Assembly (NCBI GenBank): GCA_040387095.1
Contig: JAZKEJ010000136.1
Location: forward strand, 1-6,853
Direction: 5' to 3'
Length of the DNA stretch: 6,853 nucleotides
Source of the DNA: Methylotenera_A sp040387095
GTDB lineage: Bacteria > Pseudomonadota > Gammaproteobacteria > Burkholderiales > Methylophilaceae
A program made the position numbers and the translations under genes. The notes beneath the pieces were generated by a model that made no database searches, was not told the origin of the DNA, and saw nothing but the letters and a program-made list of their open reading frames with translations. Positions 1 to 6,215 of the stretch are shown here, one piece after another (within the stretch, counting starts at the first letter, position 1; each line of letters begins with the position of its first letter).

Positions 1-43
1 AGCGTTTTACAATAACGCGATCGTGTAATGGACGAATTTTCAT
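1..43 (-). CDS. groES: GroES co-chaperonin (10 kDa chaperonin), N-terminal fragment
   Basis: On the minus strand an ATG at 43-41 opens a frame reading MKIRPLHDRVIVKR, the characteristic N-terminus of bacterial GroES; the gene runs off the left edge after 14 codons. A good Shine-Dalgarno AGGAG (55-51) lies 7 bases before the ATG. GroES is the heptameric cytoplasmic lid of the GroEL folding chamber, and groEL normally follows directly, here presumably beyond the window. The gene is divergent from the operon that starts at 214. Its leader holds a sigma-32-like promoter and a CIRCE operator, the regulation expected of a groE operon, which independently supports the call despite the short coding fragment. 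Confidence 0.93.
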   Translation of the reverse strand, partial: MKIRPLHDRVIVKR

Positions 44-87
44 TCAATTTCTCCTGATGAGTGATATTTTGTTTAGTATCAATAAAG

Positions 88-116
88 TTGATAAAATTGC
101 TAGGCAATACGATATT
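88..116 (+). promoter_or_regulatory. Candidate sigma-70 promoter for the rightward operon
   Basis: TTGATA (88-93, five of six matches to the -35 consensus), a 17-base spacer, then GATATT (111-116, four of six matches to the -10). The predicted start is near 123, giving a leader of about 90 bases to the TTG start at 214. The CIRCE at 117-143 would sit over this start as well. A small inverted repeat, ATTGC-TAG-GCAAT (96-108), lies inside the spacer. The region is AT-rich, so a chance match is quite possible. Confidence 0.35.
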
Positions 117-143
117 TTAGCACTCGCATACCCTGATTGCTAA
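117..143 (-). promoter_or_regulatory. CIRCE operator (HrcA repressor binding site) of groES
   Basis: Read on the plus strand, TTAGCACTC (117-125), a 9-base spacer, then GATTGCTAA (135-143). The established CIRCE consensus is TTAGCACTC-N9-GAGTGCTAA, so the left arm is perfect, the spacer length is exact and the right arm differs at one of nine positions (T for G at 137). The element begins directly downstream of the sigma-32-like -10 box of groES and covers the expected transcription start, the usual position for HrcA to repress heat-shock genes. HrcA is not encoded in the window. Confidence 0.9.
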
Positions 144-170
144 TATTGAGGTTAAGTTTGTTTTTTCAAG
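144..170 (-). promoter_or_regulatory. Sigma-32 (RpoH) heat-shock promoter of groES
   Basis: On the minus strand a perfect -35 box CTTGAAA lies at 170-164, followed by a 12-base spacer and a -10-like CCTCAATA at 151-144. The E. coli sigma-32 consensus is CTTGAAA-N11-16-CCCCATNT, so the -35 is exact, the spacer is in range and the -10 is a partial match. The predicted start is near 137, inside the abutting CIRCE, leaving a leader of roughly 90 bases before groES. The arrangement implies dual control: activation by RpoH on heat shock and repression by HrcA. Confidence 0.72.
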
Positions 171-213
171 CATTTTTATTCGTGTCTTTGAATAAAATTT
201 TAGAAAGTTTATT

Positions 214-774
214 TTGTCATCACAACACGCAGCAGAAGCTGCCATACAGCAAATCAATCTGGGTTATAACGTAGAACAGGACAGGCTGCTTTTTCGTGTC
301 GGCTTAAGCGACAATACCGAGCTATTGGTTTGGTTAACAAATCGCATTACGCATATGATGTGGTCGTTGTTAACCGGTGAAGCGCACTTGCCAACTGCTC
401 ATTCAATCCAAACCGAAACGCCGCCAGAGCAAGCGGTGGAACAATTTAAGCAAGAAGCGCAAGCGATAGATGCATTGCAGAAAATGGATTTTAAAACTGA
501 ATATCAACCTAGGCCAGAAGTGCGTAATGATGGAGCGATGCTGGCAGTAAACGTATTATTAATCGCGCAGGAAAATAAACCATCTTCATTAGAGATGCCT
601 TGTTTAGAAGGTATCACTGTGCGCATCAATTTAAATCAGGAACTGACCTTAGCTATTTGCAATATGCTGCAATTGGCTTGTAAAGAGGCGGGCTGGGCGG
701 TTGGTCAATCGGCATCCAGTCAGGCATCCATACAAACCTTGCCACAGGCTGATGGTAAAAAGGTGTTGCATTGA
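214..774 (+). CDS. Conserved hypothetical protein, 186 aa, TTG start
   Basis: I cannot assign a function. The only reasonable start is TTG at 214: an in-frame stop lies at 193-195, there is no upstream ATG or GTG, and the next in-frame ATG is far inside the protein. A weak purine stretch (AGAAAG, 202-207) serves as possible ribosome binding site. The product has no signal peptide or membrane segment and is probably cytoplasmic. The N-terminal part (about 14-55) has a strand-like pattern, 'NVEQDRLLFRVGLSDNTELL', followed by a Trp-rich 'VWLTNRITHMMW' helix. An acidic, Gln-rich helix follows (about 70-92), then a second strand-rich half ending in 'INLNQELTLAICNMLQLACKEAGW'. From memory, similar short proteins of unknown role occur in other betaproteobacteria. 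It is the first gene of the rightward operon and overlaps the next by one base (TGATG), suggesting coupled expression with the reductase. Confidence 0.72.
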   Translation: MSSQHAAEAAIQQINLGYNVEQDRLLFRVGLSDNTELLVWLTNRITHMMWSLLTGEAHLPTAHSIQTETPPEQAVEQFKQEAQAIDALQKMDFKTEYQPRPEVRNDGAMLAVNVLLIAQENKPSSLEMPCLEGITVRINLNQELTLAICNMLQLACKEAGWAVGQSASSQASIQTLPQADGKKVLH

Positions 775-1844
775 TGGAATACACCAAATTAGGTCAAACC
801 GATTTAACTGTATCCAAAGTTTGTTTAGGGACAATGACTTATGGCGATCAGAACACGCAGGCAGAAGCCCATGAGCAATTGGATTATGCCGTTGCACAAG
901 GTATTAACTTTATCGATACCGCTGAAATGTATCCCGTTCCGCCAAAGGCTGAAACATATACGCGAACAGAAACTATTGTCGGTAATTGGCTTAAAAATCA
1001 GCCACGTGAAAAAATTATTCTGGGCGGAAAAGTGGCCGGGCCAAGGCGTGGTATGCACTGGATTCGCGGCGGACCGCCTTCGTTAGACCGGGCCAATATC
1101 CGTGCTGCAATTGAGGGTTCGCTAAAACGTTTGCAAACCGATTATATTGATGTGTACCAATTGCATTGGCCAGAGCGTAATGTGCCGATGTTTGGGCAAT
1201 ACTTGTTTGATCCTGCCAATGAGTTTGAATTGGGTACTTATTTACAAGGTGCACAAAAACAATGGGTATCGATTCATAATCAGCTGGAAACGTTGGCTGA
1301 ATTGATTCAGGAAGGCAAAGTTCGCACGATTGGTTTATCTAATGAGCAGCCGTGGGGCGTGATGGAATTTGTGCGTATTGCCAAGGAATACGATTTACCG
1401 CACATTGCCAGCGTACAAAATTGCTATAATCTCATCAATCGTGGAATGGAATTCGGCATGTCTGAAGTGCTGTTTCGCGAGAATGTGAGTTTGCTGGCTT
1501 ATTCGCCATTGGCTTTTGGGCATTTAACCGGCAAATACATTGATGACCCATCTGCAAAAGGCCGTGTGACGCAGTTTTTAGGCTATGCACAGCGTTACAA
1601 AAAGCCGAATGTGCCAATCGCCAGTGCTGTTTACACGCAGCTTGCGCGTGACAATGGCATAACACCAACACAGATGGCGCTTTCTTTTGTTTATCACCGC
1701 TGGTTTGTCAGCAGCACGATTATTGGCGCGACATCAATGGCGCAGTTAAAAGAAAATATTGATGCGTGGCAATGCAAATTATCAGAACAAGTGTTGAGCG
1801 AGATTGAAATGCTGCATTTGAAGTATATGAACCCAGCACCTTAA
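774..1844 (+). CDS. tas: Tas-like NADP(H)-dependent aldo/keto reductase
   Basis: A full-length aldo/keto reductase of 356 residues, close in length and wording to E. coli Tas: 'AHEQLDYAVAQGINFIDTAEMYPVPP', 'SLKRLQTDYIDVYQLHWPER' and the C-terminal 'NPAP' all have direct counterparts. The fold is a cytoplasmic TIM barrel reducing carbonyl substrates with NADPH. The catalytic tetrad is visible, counted from the ATG: Asp48, Tyr53, Lys86 (GGKVAG) and His131 (LHWPE). Cofactor-binding segments are 'YSPLAFG' (about 243) and 'STIIGATSMAQLKENI' (about 314-329). An in-frame TTG at 771 would add one residue; ATG 774 is preferred because it has an AAGG (760-763) at good spacing and overlaps the previous stop as TGATG. 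In E. coli, Tas was found as a suppressor of a tyrosine-auxotrophy defect; the physiological substrate is unclear, so the role here stays at family level. Confidence 0.92.
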   Translation: MEYTKLGQTDLTVSKVCLGTMTYGDQNTQAEAHEQLDYAVAQGINFIDTAEMYPVPPKAETYTRTETIVGNWLKNQPREKIILGGKVAGPRRGMHWIRGGPPSLDRANIRAAIEGSLKRLQTDYIDVYQLHWPERNVPMFGQYLFDPANEFELGTYLQGAQKQWVSIHNQLETLAELIQEGKVRTIGLSNEQPWGVMEFVRIAKEYDLPHIASVQNCYNLINRGMEFGMSEVLFRENVSLLAYSPLAFGHLTGKYIDDPSAKGRVTQFLGYAQRYKKPNVPIASAVYTQLARDNGITPTQMALSFVYHRWFVSSTIIGATSMAQLKENIDAWQCKLSEQVLSEIEMLHLKYMNPAP

Positions 1845-1867
1845 AGTTGCTGTTAATTAGGAAACAC

Positions 1868-3097
1868 ATGAACCAACAACTCATTCAGCCGCTTAAATTA
1901 GAATGGACATTTAAATGGGTAATAGCTTTATTTGGATTTTACTGTGCAGCGATTCCATTGCAAGCAAAAGAGTTTTTAACTGTAGAACAAGCATTAACTA
2001 AGTGTAAAGAGACTTATCCATCGCAGTTTCAAGCCAAGAAAAGACTGGCTTGCTTTGATAGTATTAGCACGCCAACCATTGAAATAGATGCTGCAAACTC
2101 AGAAGTTAACCAATTAAATGAAGCAAAAATTGAGCTTGCGCCAGAAAAAATTGCAGCCGAGAAAATTGCAGCCGAGAAAATTGTCACCAAAGATTCTACA
2201 AATGAATCTGTAACTGAAAAACCAGTCATCATTGCCGTCAAAAAAACCAATGCGGATTTATCGTATTTGGAGAGAAAGTGGCGCTTAACTTCCGAAGGCG
2301 ACTGGGATATTACTGATATTGAAACGTATCGACCAAATTATTTATTAATTTCGCACAGTGATCACACCAACGATACTCCACAAAGTCCTGGTCGAATCAA
2401 TACAGAAAATCGCAACTTAGACGCGCAAGATTTGAAATTTCAGATCAGTTTAAAATCGGAGTTGTACAACAATATTCCGCTGATTCGCGATTTGCCTTAT
2501 GTGACCAGCTCCAGACTTTGGGGAGCTTATACGCAGAAATCGTATTGGCAGGTTTTTGATGCGGATGCTTCCAGACCGCTACGCGAAAATAATTATGAGC
2601 CAGAAATCATTCTATCTTTAGGTGTTAATAATGAGGTAGATGGCGTTAAAAAAGATTACATTCCGCGAATGCTTAATCTTGGTTTGGTGCATCAATCCAA
2701 CGGGCGCGCAAATCCGACTTCTAGAAGTTGGAACCGACTTTATTTGGAAGGTGGCTGGGAATTAACCGACCGCTTGTCATTGATGGTGCGACCATGGTGG
2801 CGACTTCCAGAAGCGAGTGACAAAGATGATAACCCGGATATCGAGAAATTTATGGGTTATGGCGATGTGACTTTGCGCTACGAAACGCCTTCGCGTGCAT
2901 CTGCGGTGTCGATTTTAATGCGTAACAATTTGCGTAGCGATAATAAAGGTTTTGCGCAAATTGATTTGCAACAACGCGTATTTAATAACCCTTATATCAA
3001 ATTGCACATGATGCTTTCTAGCGGTTATGGCGAAACCTTGCTTGATTACAATCACTCGCAAACCACACTTGGTTTTGGAATCTCGCTGGGCGAATAA
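1868..3097 (+). CDS. pldA: Outer-membrane phospholipase A (OMPLA / phospholipase A1)
   Basis: A calcium-dependent beta-barrel phospholipase that hydrolyses phospholipids misplaced in the outer leaflet of the outer membrane. ATG 1868 (409 residues) is chosen over TTG 1847 because AGGA (1859-1862) sits 5 bases before it and it gives a clean signal peptide (about 1-33, cut after 'PLQA'). The active site 'HQSNGRANPTSRSWNR' supplies His275, Ser277 and Asn289, equivalent to E. coli His142, Ser144 and Asn156. 'YTQKSYWQ', 'NYEPEI', 'DDNPDIEKFMGYGD' and 'SGYGETLLDYNHSQT' are further OMPLA landmarks. E. coli Asp149, a residue of the calcium region, is Asn282 here. The protein is about 120 residues longer than E. 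coli PldA: the mature N-terminus has a 'C...RLACFDS' motif (Cys46, Cys62, possibly disulphide-linked), then a charged linker with an EKIAA repeat, and the barrel begins near residue 190. It follows the reductase by 23 bases, probably on the same transcript. Confidence 0.95.
   Translation: MNQQLIQPLKLEWTFKWVIALFGFYCAAIPLQAKEFLTVEQALTKCKETYPSQFQAKKRLACFDSISTPTIEIDAANSEVNQLNEAKIELAPEKIAAEKIAAEKIVTKDSTNESVTEKPVIIAVKKTNADLSYLERKWRLTSEGDWDITDIETYRPNYLLISHSDHTNDTPQSPGRINTENRNLDAQDLKFQISLKSELYNNIPLIRDLPYVTSSRLWGAYTQKSYWQVFDADASRPLRENNYEPEIILSLGVNNEVDGVKKDYIPRMLNLGLVHQSNGRANPTSRSWNRLYLEGGWELTDRLSLMVRPWWRLPEASDKDDNPDIEKFMGYGDVTLRYETPSRASAVSILMRNNLRSDNKGFAQIDLQQRVFNNPYIKLHMMLSSGYGETLLDYNHSQTTLGFGISLGE
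2144..2183 (+). repeat. 15-base in-frame tandem repeat in the pldA linker
   Basis: The unit GAGAAAATTGCAGCC is present at 2144-2158 (one mismatch, A for G), again at 2159-2173, and as a partial third copy at 2174-2183. It encodes EKIAA-EKIAA-EKI in the linker between the N-terminal Cys motif and the barrel. The unit is a multiple of three, so gain or loss of copies would change linker length without shifting frame. Such repeats can vary among strains by slippage. Confidence 0.85.
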
Positions 3098-3133
3098 TTG
3101 CTTAAATTATTAAGGCTGTTTATAGGGTTAAAG

Positions 3134-3163
3134 TTCATAAAATTGCACATACGCTTGCATAAT
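3134..3163 (+). promoter_or_regulatory. Candidate sigma-70 promoter for bioA-dacB
   Basis: In the 101-base gap between pldA and bioA, TTCATA (3134-3139, four of six to -35 consensus) is followed after 18 bases by CATAAT (3158-3163, five of six to -10). The predicted start near 3170 leaves a leader of about 29 bases. No convincing terminator precedes it (only a 5-bp hairpin at 3101-3114 with no T-run), so read-through from pldA remains possible. I see no palindrome resembling a BirA biotin operator. Confidence 0.4.
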
Positions 3164-3198
3164 CGCATGCATAAATTATCGGCTTTTGATGTTTAAAA

Positions 3199-4572
3199 AT
3201 GACGTCTAATCAAACCTTACTTAATCGCAGTTTGCAATCTGTATGGCACCCATGCACGCAGATGAAACAGCATGAACACTTTCCCCTGATCCCGATTCAG
3301 CGTGGCGAAGGTGTTTGGCTTTACGATATGGATGGCAAGCAATATTTAGATGCCGTGAGTAGCTGGTGGGTGAATTTGTTTGGGCACAACAACCCGCGTA
3401 TTAAAGATGCGATTAAGCAGCAACTGGATACGCTTGAGCATGTGATGCTGGCAGGTTTTACGCATCAGCCTGTGGTTGAATTATCTGAAAAATTGGCCAA
3501 GCTAACCGGTTTAGGCCATGCGTTTTATGCCAGCGATGGGGCGAGCGCGACTGAAATTGCGCTTAAAATGAGTTTTCATTATTGGCGCAACCGCGCTCAG
3601 CACAGCAAAACTAAATTTATCAGCCTGCAAAATAGTTATCACGGTGAAACGCTAGGCGCGCTGGGCGTAACAGATGTGGCGATTTTTAAAGATACCTATG
3701 CGCCGCTATTGATGCAATCGGCGCAAATGCCCAGCCCAGATTTTAGATTGGCCGAGGTTGGTGAAAGTGCAGAAGATTTTGCTTTGCGCTGTGCAGATAA
3801 ATTAGCGCATTACATTAGTCAGCATCACCACGAATTAGCTGCTTTTATCGTTGAGCCTTTGGTGCAGTGCGCCGCAGGCATGGGCATGTATCATCCTGTT
3901 TATTTGCGTCGTGCGCGTGAGATTTGCGATCAATATCAAGTGCATCTCATCGCAGATGAAATTGCAGTCGGTTTTGGGCGTACAGGAAAAATGTTTGCTT
4001 GCGAACATGCGACAGAAATAAACGGTCAGTTGATTGACATTAAAACAGAAGTGAACGATCAGTCGACGACAAATAAAAAATTTAAGCCTGACTTTATCTG
4101 TTTATCTAAAGGCATTACAGGTGGATATTTACCCTTGTCAGCAGTGTTAACTACGGACGAAATCTATTCAGCTTTCTATGTTGACAGCAGCGCAAAAGGT
4201 TTTTTGCACAGCCATAGCTACACAGGCAATCCGCTGGCATGTAGCGCAGCTTTGGCAACATTGACCATTTTTGAAACAGATAACGTGCTGGAAAAAAATC
4301 AGGAAAAATCCGCTTATTTAATTGCAAAAATGCAAGCATTTACGCAGTTGCCGATTGAGCATCTGCGGCATATAGGCATGATTGCGGCGTTTGACGTAAA
4401 AAGCAAAAATATTAATTTTGCACGCGATTGTTATATAGCCGCTCTAAAAAGTGGCTTATTGATTCGCCCAATCGGCAACACCGTATATTTTATGCCGCCC
4501 TATACCATTTCAGAACCTGAAATCGATTTTATGCTGAATACAGCACTGCAAAGCGTGCAGTCTGCCATATGA
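3199..4572 (+). CDS. bioA: Adenosylmethionine-8-amino-7-oxononanoate aminotransferase (DAPA synthase)
   Basis: A PLP enzyme of biotin synthesis that transfers the amino group of S-adenosylmethionine to KAPA, forming 7,8-diaminopelargonate, in the cytoplasm. Visible landmarks: 'AVSSWWVNLFGH' (about 52-63), the phosphate-binding 'ASDGASATE' (111-119), 'SYHGETLGA' with Tyr147, 'IADEIAVGFGRTG' with Asp253 for the PLP ring and Arg261, the Schiff-base lysine Lys304 in 'LSKGITGG', 'HSHSYTGNPLAC' and the substrate Arg423 in 'LIRPIGN'. Length is 457 against about 429 in E. coli. Most of the excess is a hydrophilic insertion of about 22 residues at 272-295, between 'CEHA' and 'KPDFICLSKG'. The E. coli substrate residues Tyr17 and Asp147 are Cys19 and Glu150 here; from memory this 'WHPCTQMK/HGET' form is common in betaproteobacteria. 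No clear Shine-Dalgarno precedes ATG 3199. The stop overlaps dacB. Confidence 0.96.
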   Translation: MTSNQTLLNRSLQSVWHPCTQMKQHEHFPLIPIQRGEGVWLYDMDGKQYLDAVSSWWVNLFGHNNPRIKDAIKQQLDTLEHVMLAGFTHQPVVELSEKLAKLTGLGHAFYASDGASATEIALKMSFHYWRNRAQHSKTKFISLQNSYHGETLGALGVTDVAIFKDTYAPLLMQSAQMPSPDFRLAEVGESAEDFALRCADKLAHYISQHHHELAAFIVEPLVQCAAGMGMYHPVYLRRAREICDQYQVHLIADEIAVGFGRTGKMFACEHATEINGQLIDIKTEVNDQSTTNKKFKPDFICLSKGITGGYLPLSAVLTTDEIYSAFYVDSSAKGFLHSHSYTGNPLACSAALATLTIFETDNVLEKNQEKSAYLIAKMQAFTQLPIEHLRHIGMIAAFDVKSKNINFARDCYIAALKSGLLIRPIGNTVYFMPPYTISEPEIDFMLNTALQSVQSAI

Positions 4573-6005
4573 AAAAGCGATACGGCACAGCAAATATTTA
4601 TATGAAAATTGTCGCTAGCTTATGTGTTTATCTGTTGAGCTATCCCGCGCATGCAGAATTACCTGCCAGCGTAGCCTATGCATTAAAACAATCTGGCATT
4701 CCTCAAACAAGCGTTGGAATTTATGTACAAGAGGTAGATGAAACCCAGCCAATCATCGCGCACAATGCTGAAACCAGTATGAATCCTGCCAGTGTGATGA
4801 AGCTTATTACCACAAATGCAGCATTGGATTTATTAACACCCGCTTATCGCTGGAAAACCGAAATTTATCGCGATGGCGATCTGCTCAATGGCGTTTTGCA
4901 CGGCAATCTGATTATTAAAGGTTACGGCGACCCAAGTTTTAAAGCACAGGATTTTTGGCGATTGCTGATGGCTTTACAACAGGCGGGTATTAATGAAATC
5001 AAAGGTGATTTGATTATTGATAAAACTATTTTTGCTAAAAATATGCTTAATCAGCCGCCTTTTGATGAAGAGATCTGGCGCGCTTATAACGCAAAATCCA
5101 GCGCTTTTTTGGTGGATGGACGTCACACCAGTTTTAAGTTCAGCGCGACAGATGCTGGCGTAAATATCAGCCAGGAATTTGAGTTAAATGAAGTGGAAAT
5201 CGTCAACAAAATGCTGTTAAGCCAAACCGCTTGCGGCGACTGGCGCAACCGTTTTAGCTATATCGTCAAGCCTCAGCCGAAGGGTGTAAGCGTGACATTT
5301 GAAGGTGTATTTTCACCTGATTGCGGTGAACGTTATTTAGAGTTAAGCATTTTAAATGACGAACAATATGCGTTTTTTAGCTTTAAAAAACTGTGGCGAG
5401 AATTGGGAGGTATTTTTAATGGTAATTTAAAAATTGAACAGCTGCCCGATACGTCGACAAAAGTGATTGAACAAGTTTCTGAGCCACTCGCCTATGTGAT
5501 ACGCGATATGAACAAGTGGAGCAACAACCTTACCGCGCGGCAGTTATTATTAACTCTAGCTGCCGAAAAACTTGGTTTGCCTGCCACAGAAGCCAAAGGA
5601 GCAATCGCTGTTCAACGCTGGTTGCAATCTAAAAATATAGATGCAAAGGAGCTGGTTATTGAAAATGGCTCAGGATTATCGCGAATTGAACGTGTAAGCA
5701 GTCAGCATCTGGGGCAAATATTAGTCAGCGCTTACCATAGCCCTGTGATGCCAGAACTAATAGCTTCGTTACCGATATTGGGTTTAGATGGTACAGCGCA
5801 AAAGCGCTTAAAAAATAATGAAGCGCAAGCCCGTGTACATTTAAAAACTGGCTCGTTAGATAGTGTTAGTGCGGTGGCCGGTTATGTGTTAAATAAGCAA
5901 AATAAGCGCTATGTATTAGTGATGATGGTCAACCATTCAAATGCCGCAGCAAGTAGAGTAGTACAAGATGTATTGATAGAATATATTTATAGTAAAGCCA
6001 TGTAA
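4569..6005 (+). CDS. dacB: D-alanyl-D-alanine carboxypeptidase/endopeptidase, PBP4 type (peptidase S13)
   Basis: A periplasmic low-molecular-mass penicillin-binding protein that trims D-Ala from peptidoglycan stem peptides or cuts cross-links. All three serine-acyltransferase motifs are present: SVMK with nucleophile Ser75 and Lys78, SNN at 318-320, and KTG at 426-428. The length of 478 residues matches E. coli DacB (477), including the extra S13 domain between the first and second motifs; two cysteines (222 and 252) in that domain may form a disulphide. An N-terminal signal peptide ends at 'YPAHA' (about residue 29). ATG 4569 overlaps the bioA stop as ATGA, implying translational coupling. 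ATG 4602 (residue 12) would give a shorter, equally workable signal peptide, and neither start has a clear Shine-Dalgarno. No transmembrane anchor is seen after the signal, as expected for PBP4. Confidence 0.95.
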   Translation: MKKRYGTANIYMKIVASLCVYLLSYPAHAELPASVAYALKQSGIPQTSVGIYVQEVDETQPIIAHNAETSMNPASVMKLITTNAALDLLTPAYRWKTEIYRDGDLLNGVLHGNLIIKGYGDPSFKAQDFWRLLMALQQAGINEIKGDLIIDKTIFAKNMLNQPPFDEEIWRAYNAKSSAFLVDGRHTSFKFSATDAGVNISQEFELNEVEIVNKMLLSQTACGDWRNRFSYIVKPQPKGVSVTFEGVFSPDCGERYLELSILNDEQYAFFSFKKLWRELGGIFNGNLKIEQLPDTSTKVIEQVSEPLAYVIRDMNKWSNNLTARQLLLTLAAEKLGLPATEAKGAIAVQRWLQSKNIDAKELVIENGSGLSRIERVSSQHLGQILVSAYHSPVMPELIASLPILGLDGTAQKRLKNNEAQARVHLKTGSLDSVSAVAGYVLNKQNKRYVLVMMVNHSNAAASRVVQDVLIEYIYSKAM

Positions 6006-6024
6006 ATCAATAAGTTATTCAATA

Positions 6025-6047
6025 TTATTAATAATGATTATTAATAA
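6025..6047. repeat. Perfect all-AT inverted repeat, 11-base arms
   Basis: TTATTAATAAT (6025-6035), one base (G), then ATTATTAATAA (6037-6047): the right arm is the exact reverse complement of the left. Each arm also contains the palindrome TTATTAATAA, so the block reads equally as two direct copies of ATTATTAATAA 13 bases apart. It begins 19 bases after the dacB stop. It has no GC stem or T-tract, so it is not a canonical terminator. It could be an operator or a site for a DNA-bending or silencing protein. Confidence 0.7.
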
Positions 6048-6208
6048 CTACACCCATTTGGGATATTGTGCCGAATTTAGGTTAGGTATATTTTTATCAA
6101 ACTAAGTCATACATCCTAGTTTTAATTAGAGATTAATATTTTACTGTATTAGTAACCGTATGATTTTTAATGAATTATTGCTATTTTTATTTTTCACTTT
6201 TTACTATT

Positions 6209-6215
6209 GGGAGGT
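6209..6215 (+). promoter_or_regulatory. Strong ribosome binding site of the last gene
   Basis: GGGAGGT lies 5 bases before ATG 6221. It is by far the best Shine-Dalgarno in the window; bioA and dacB have none that is clear. It fixes the start of the last gene and suggests efficient translation of that secreted protein. Confidence 0.85.

Noticed and set aside
649..897. Minus-strand open frame of 82 codons across the end of the unknown gene and the start of tas
   Set aside because: It is antisense to two well-supported genes, has no recognisable motif or ribosome binding site, and its composition reads as a shadow of tas coding sequence.
1847..1867. Earlier TTG start for pldA adding seven residues
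   Set aside because: ATG 1868 has an AGGA at proper spacing and begins a normal signal peptide, while TTG 1847 lies only two bases after the tas stop with no ribosome binding site of its own.
1943..1954. Possible lipobox around Cys26 ('FYCAA') in the PldA signal peptide
   Set aside because: The residues before the cysteine do not fit a lipobox, the hydrophobic segment continues past it, and OMPLA proteins are cut by signal peptidase I; 'PLQA' is a better site.
2029..2250. Minus-strand open frame with repeated 'FSAAI' opposite the pldA linker
   Set aside because: It is the antisense reading of the EKIAA tandem repeat. The hydrophobic look comes from reading the repeat backwards, and pldA itself is clearly coding here.
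3101..3114. CTTAA-ATTA-TTAAG hairpin after pldA as a terminator
   Set aside because: The stem is only 5 bp, AT-rich and not followed by a T-run, so it is too weak to call a terminator.
6055..6075. Possible sigma-54 promoter before the PEP-CTERM-like gene, suggested by TTGGGATATTGTGCC
   Set aside because: Some exosortase-linked genes use sigma-54, but the GG and GC pairs here are not 10 bases apart and no other GG-N10-GC match was seen in 6006-6220.
6141..6155. TTACT-GTATT-AGTAA inverted repeat as an operator
   Set aside because: Five-base arms in very AT-rich sequence are expected by chance and nothing nearby supports a regulatory role; it is recorded only in the spacer description.
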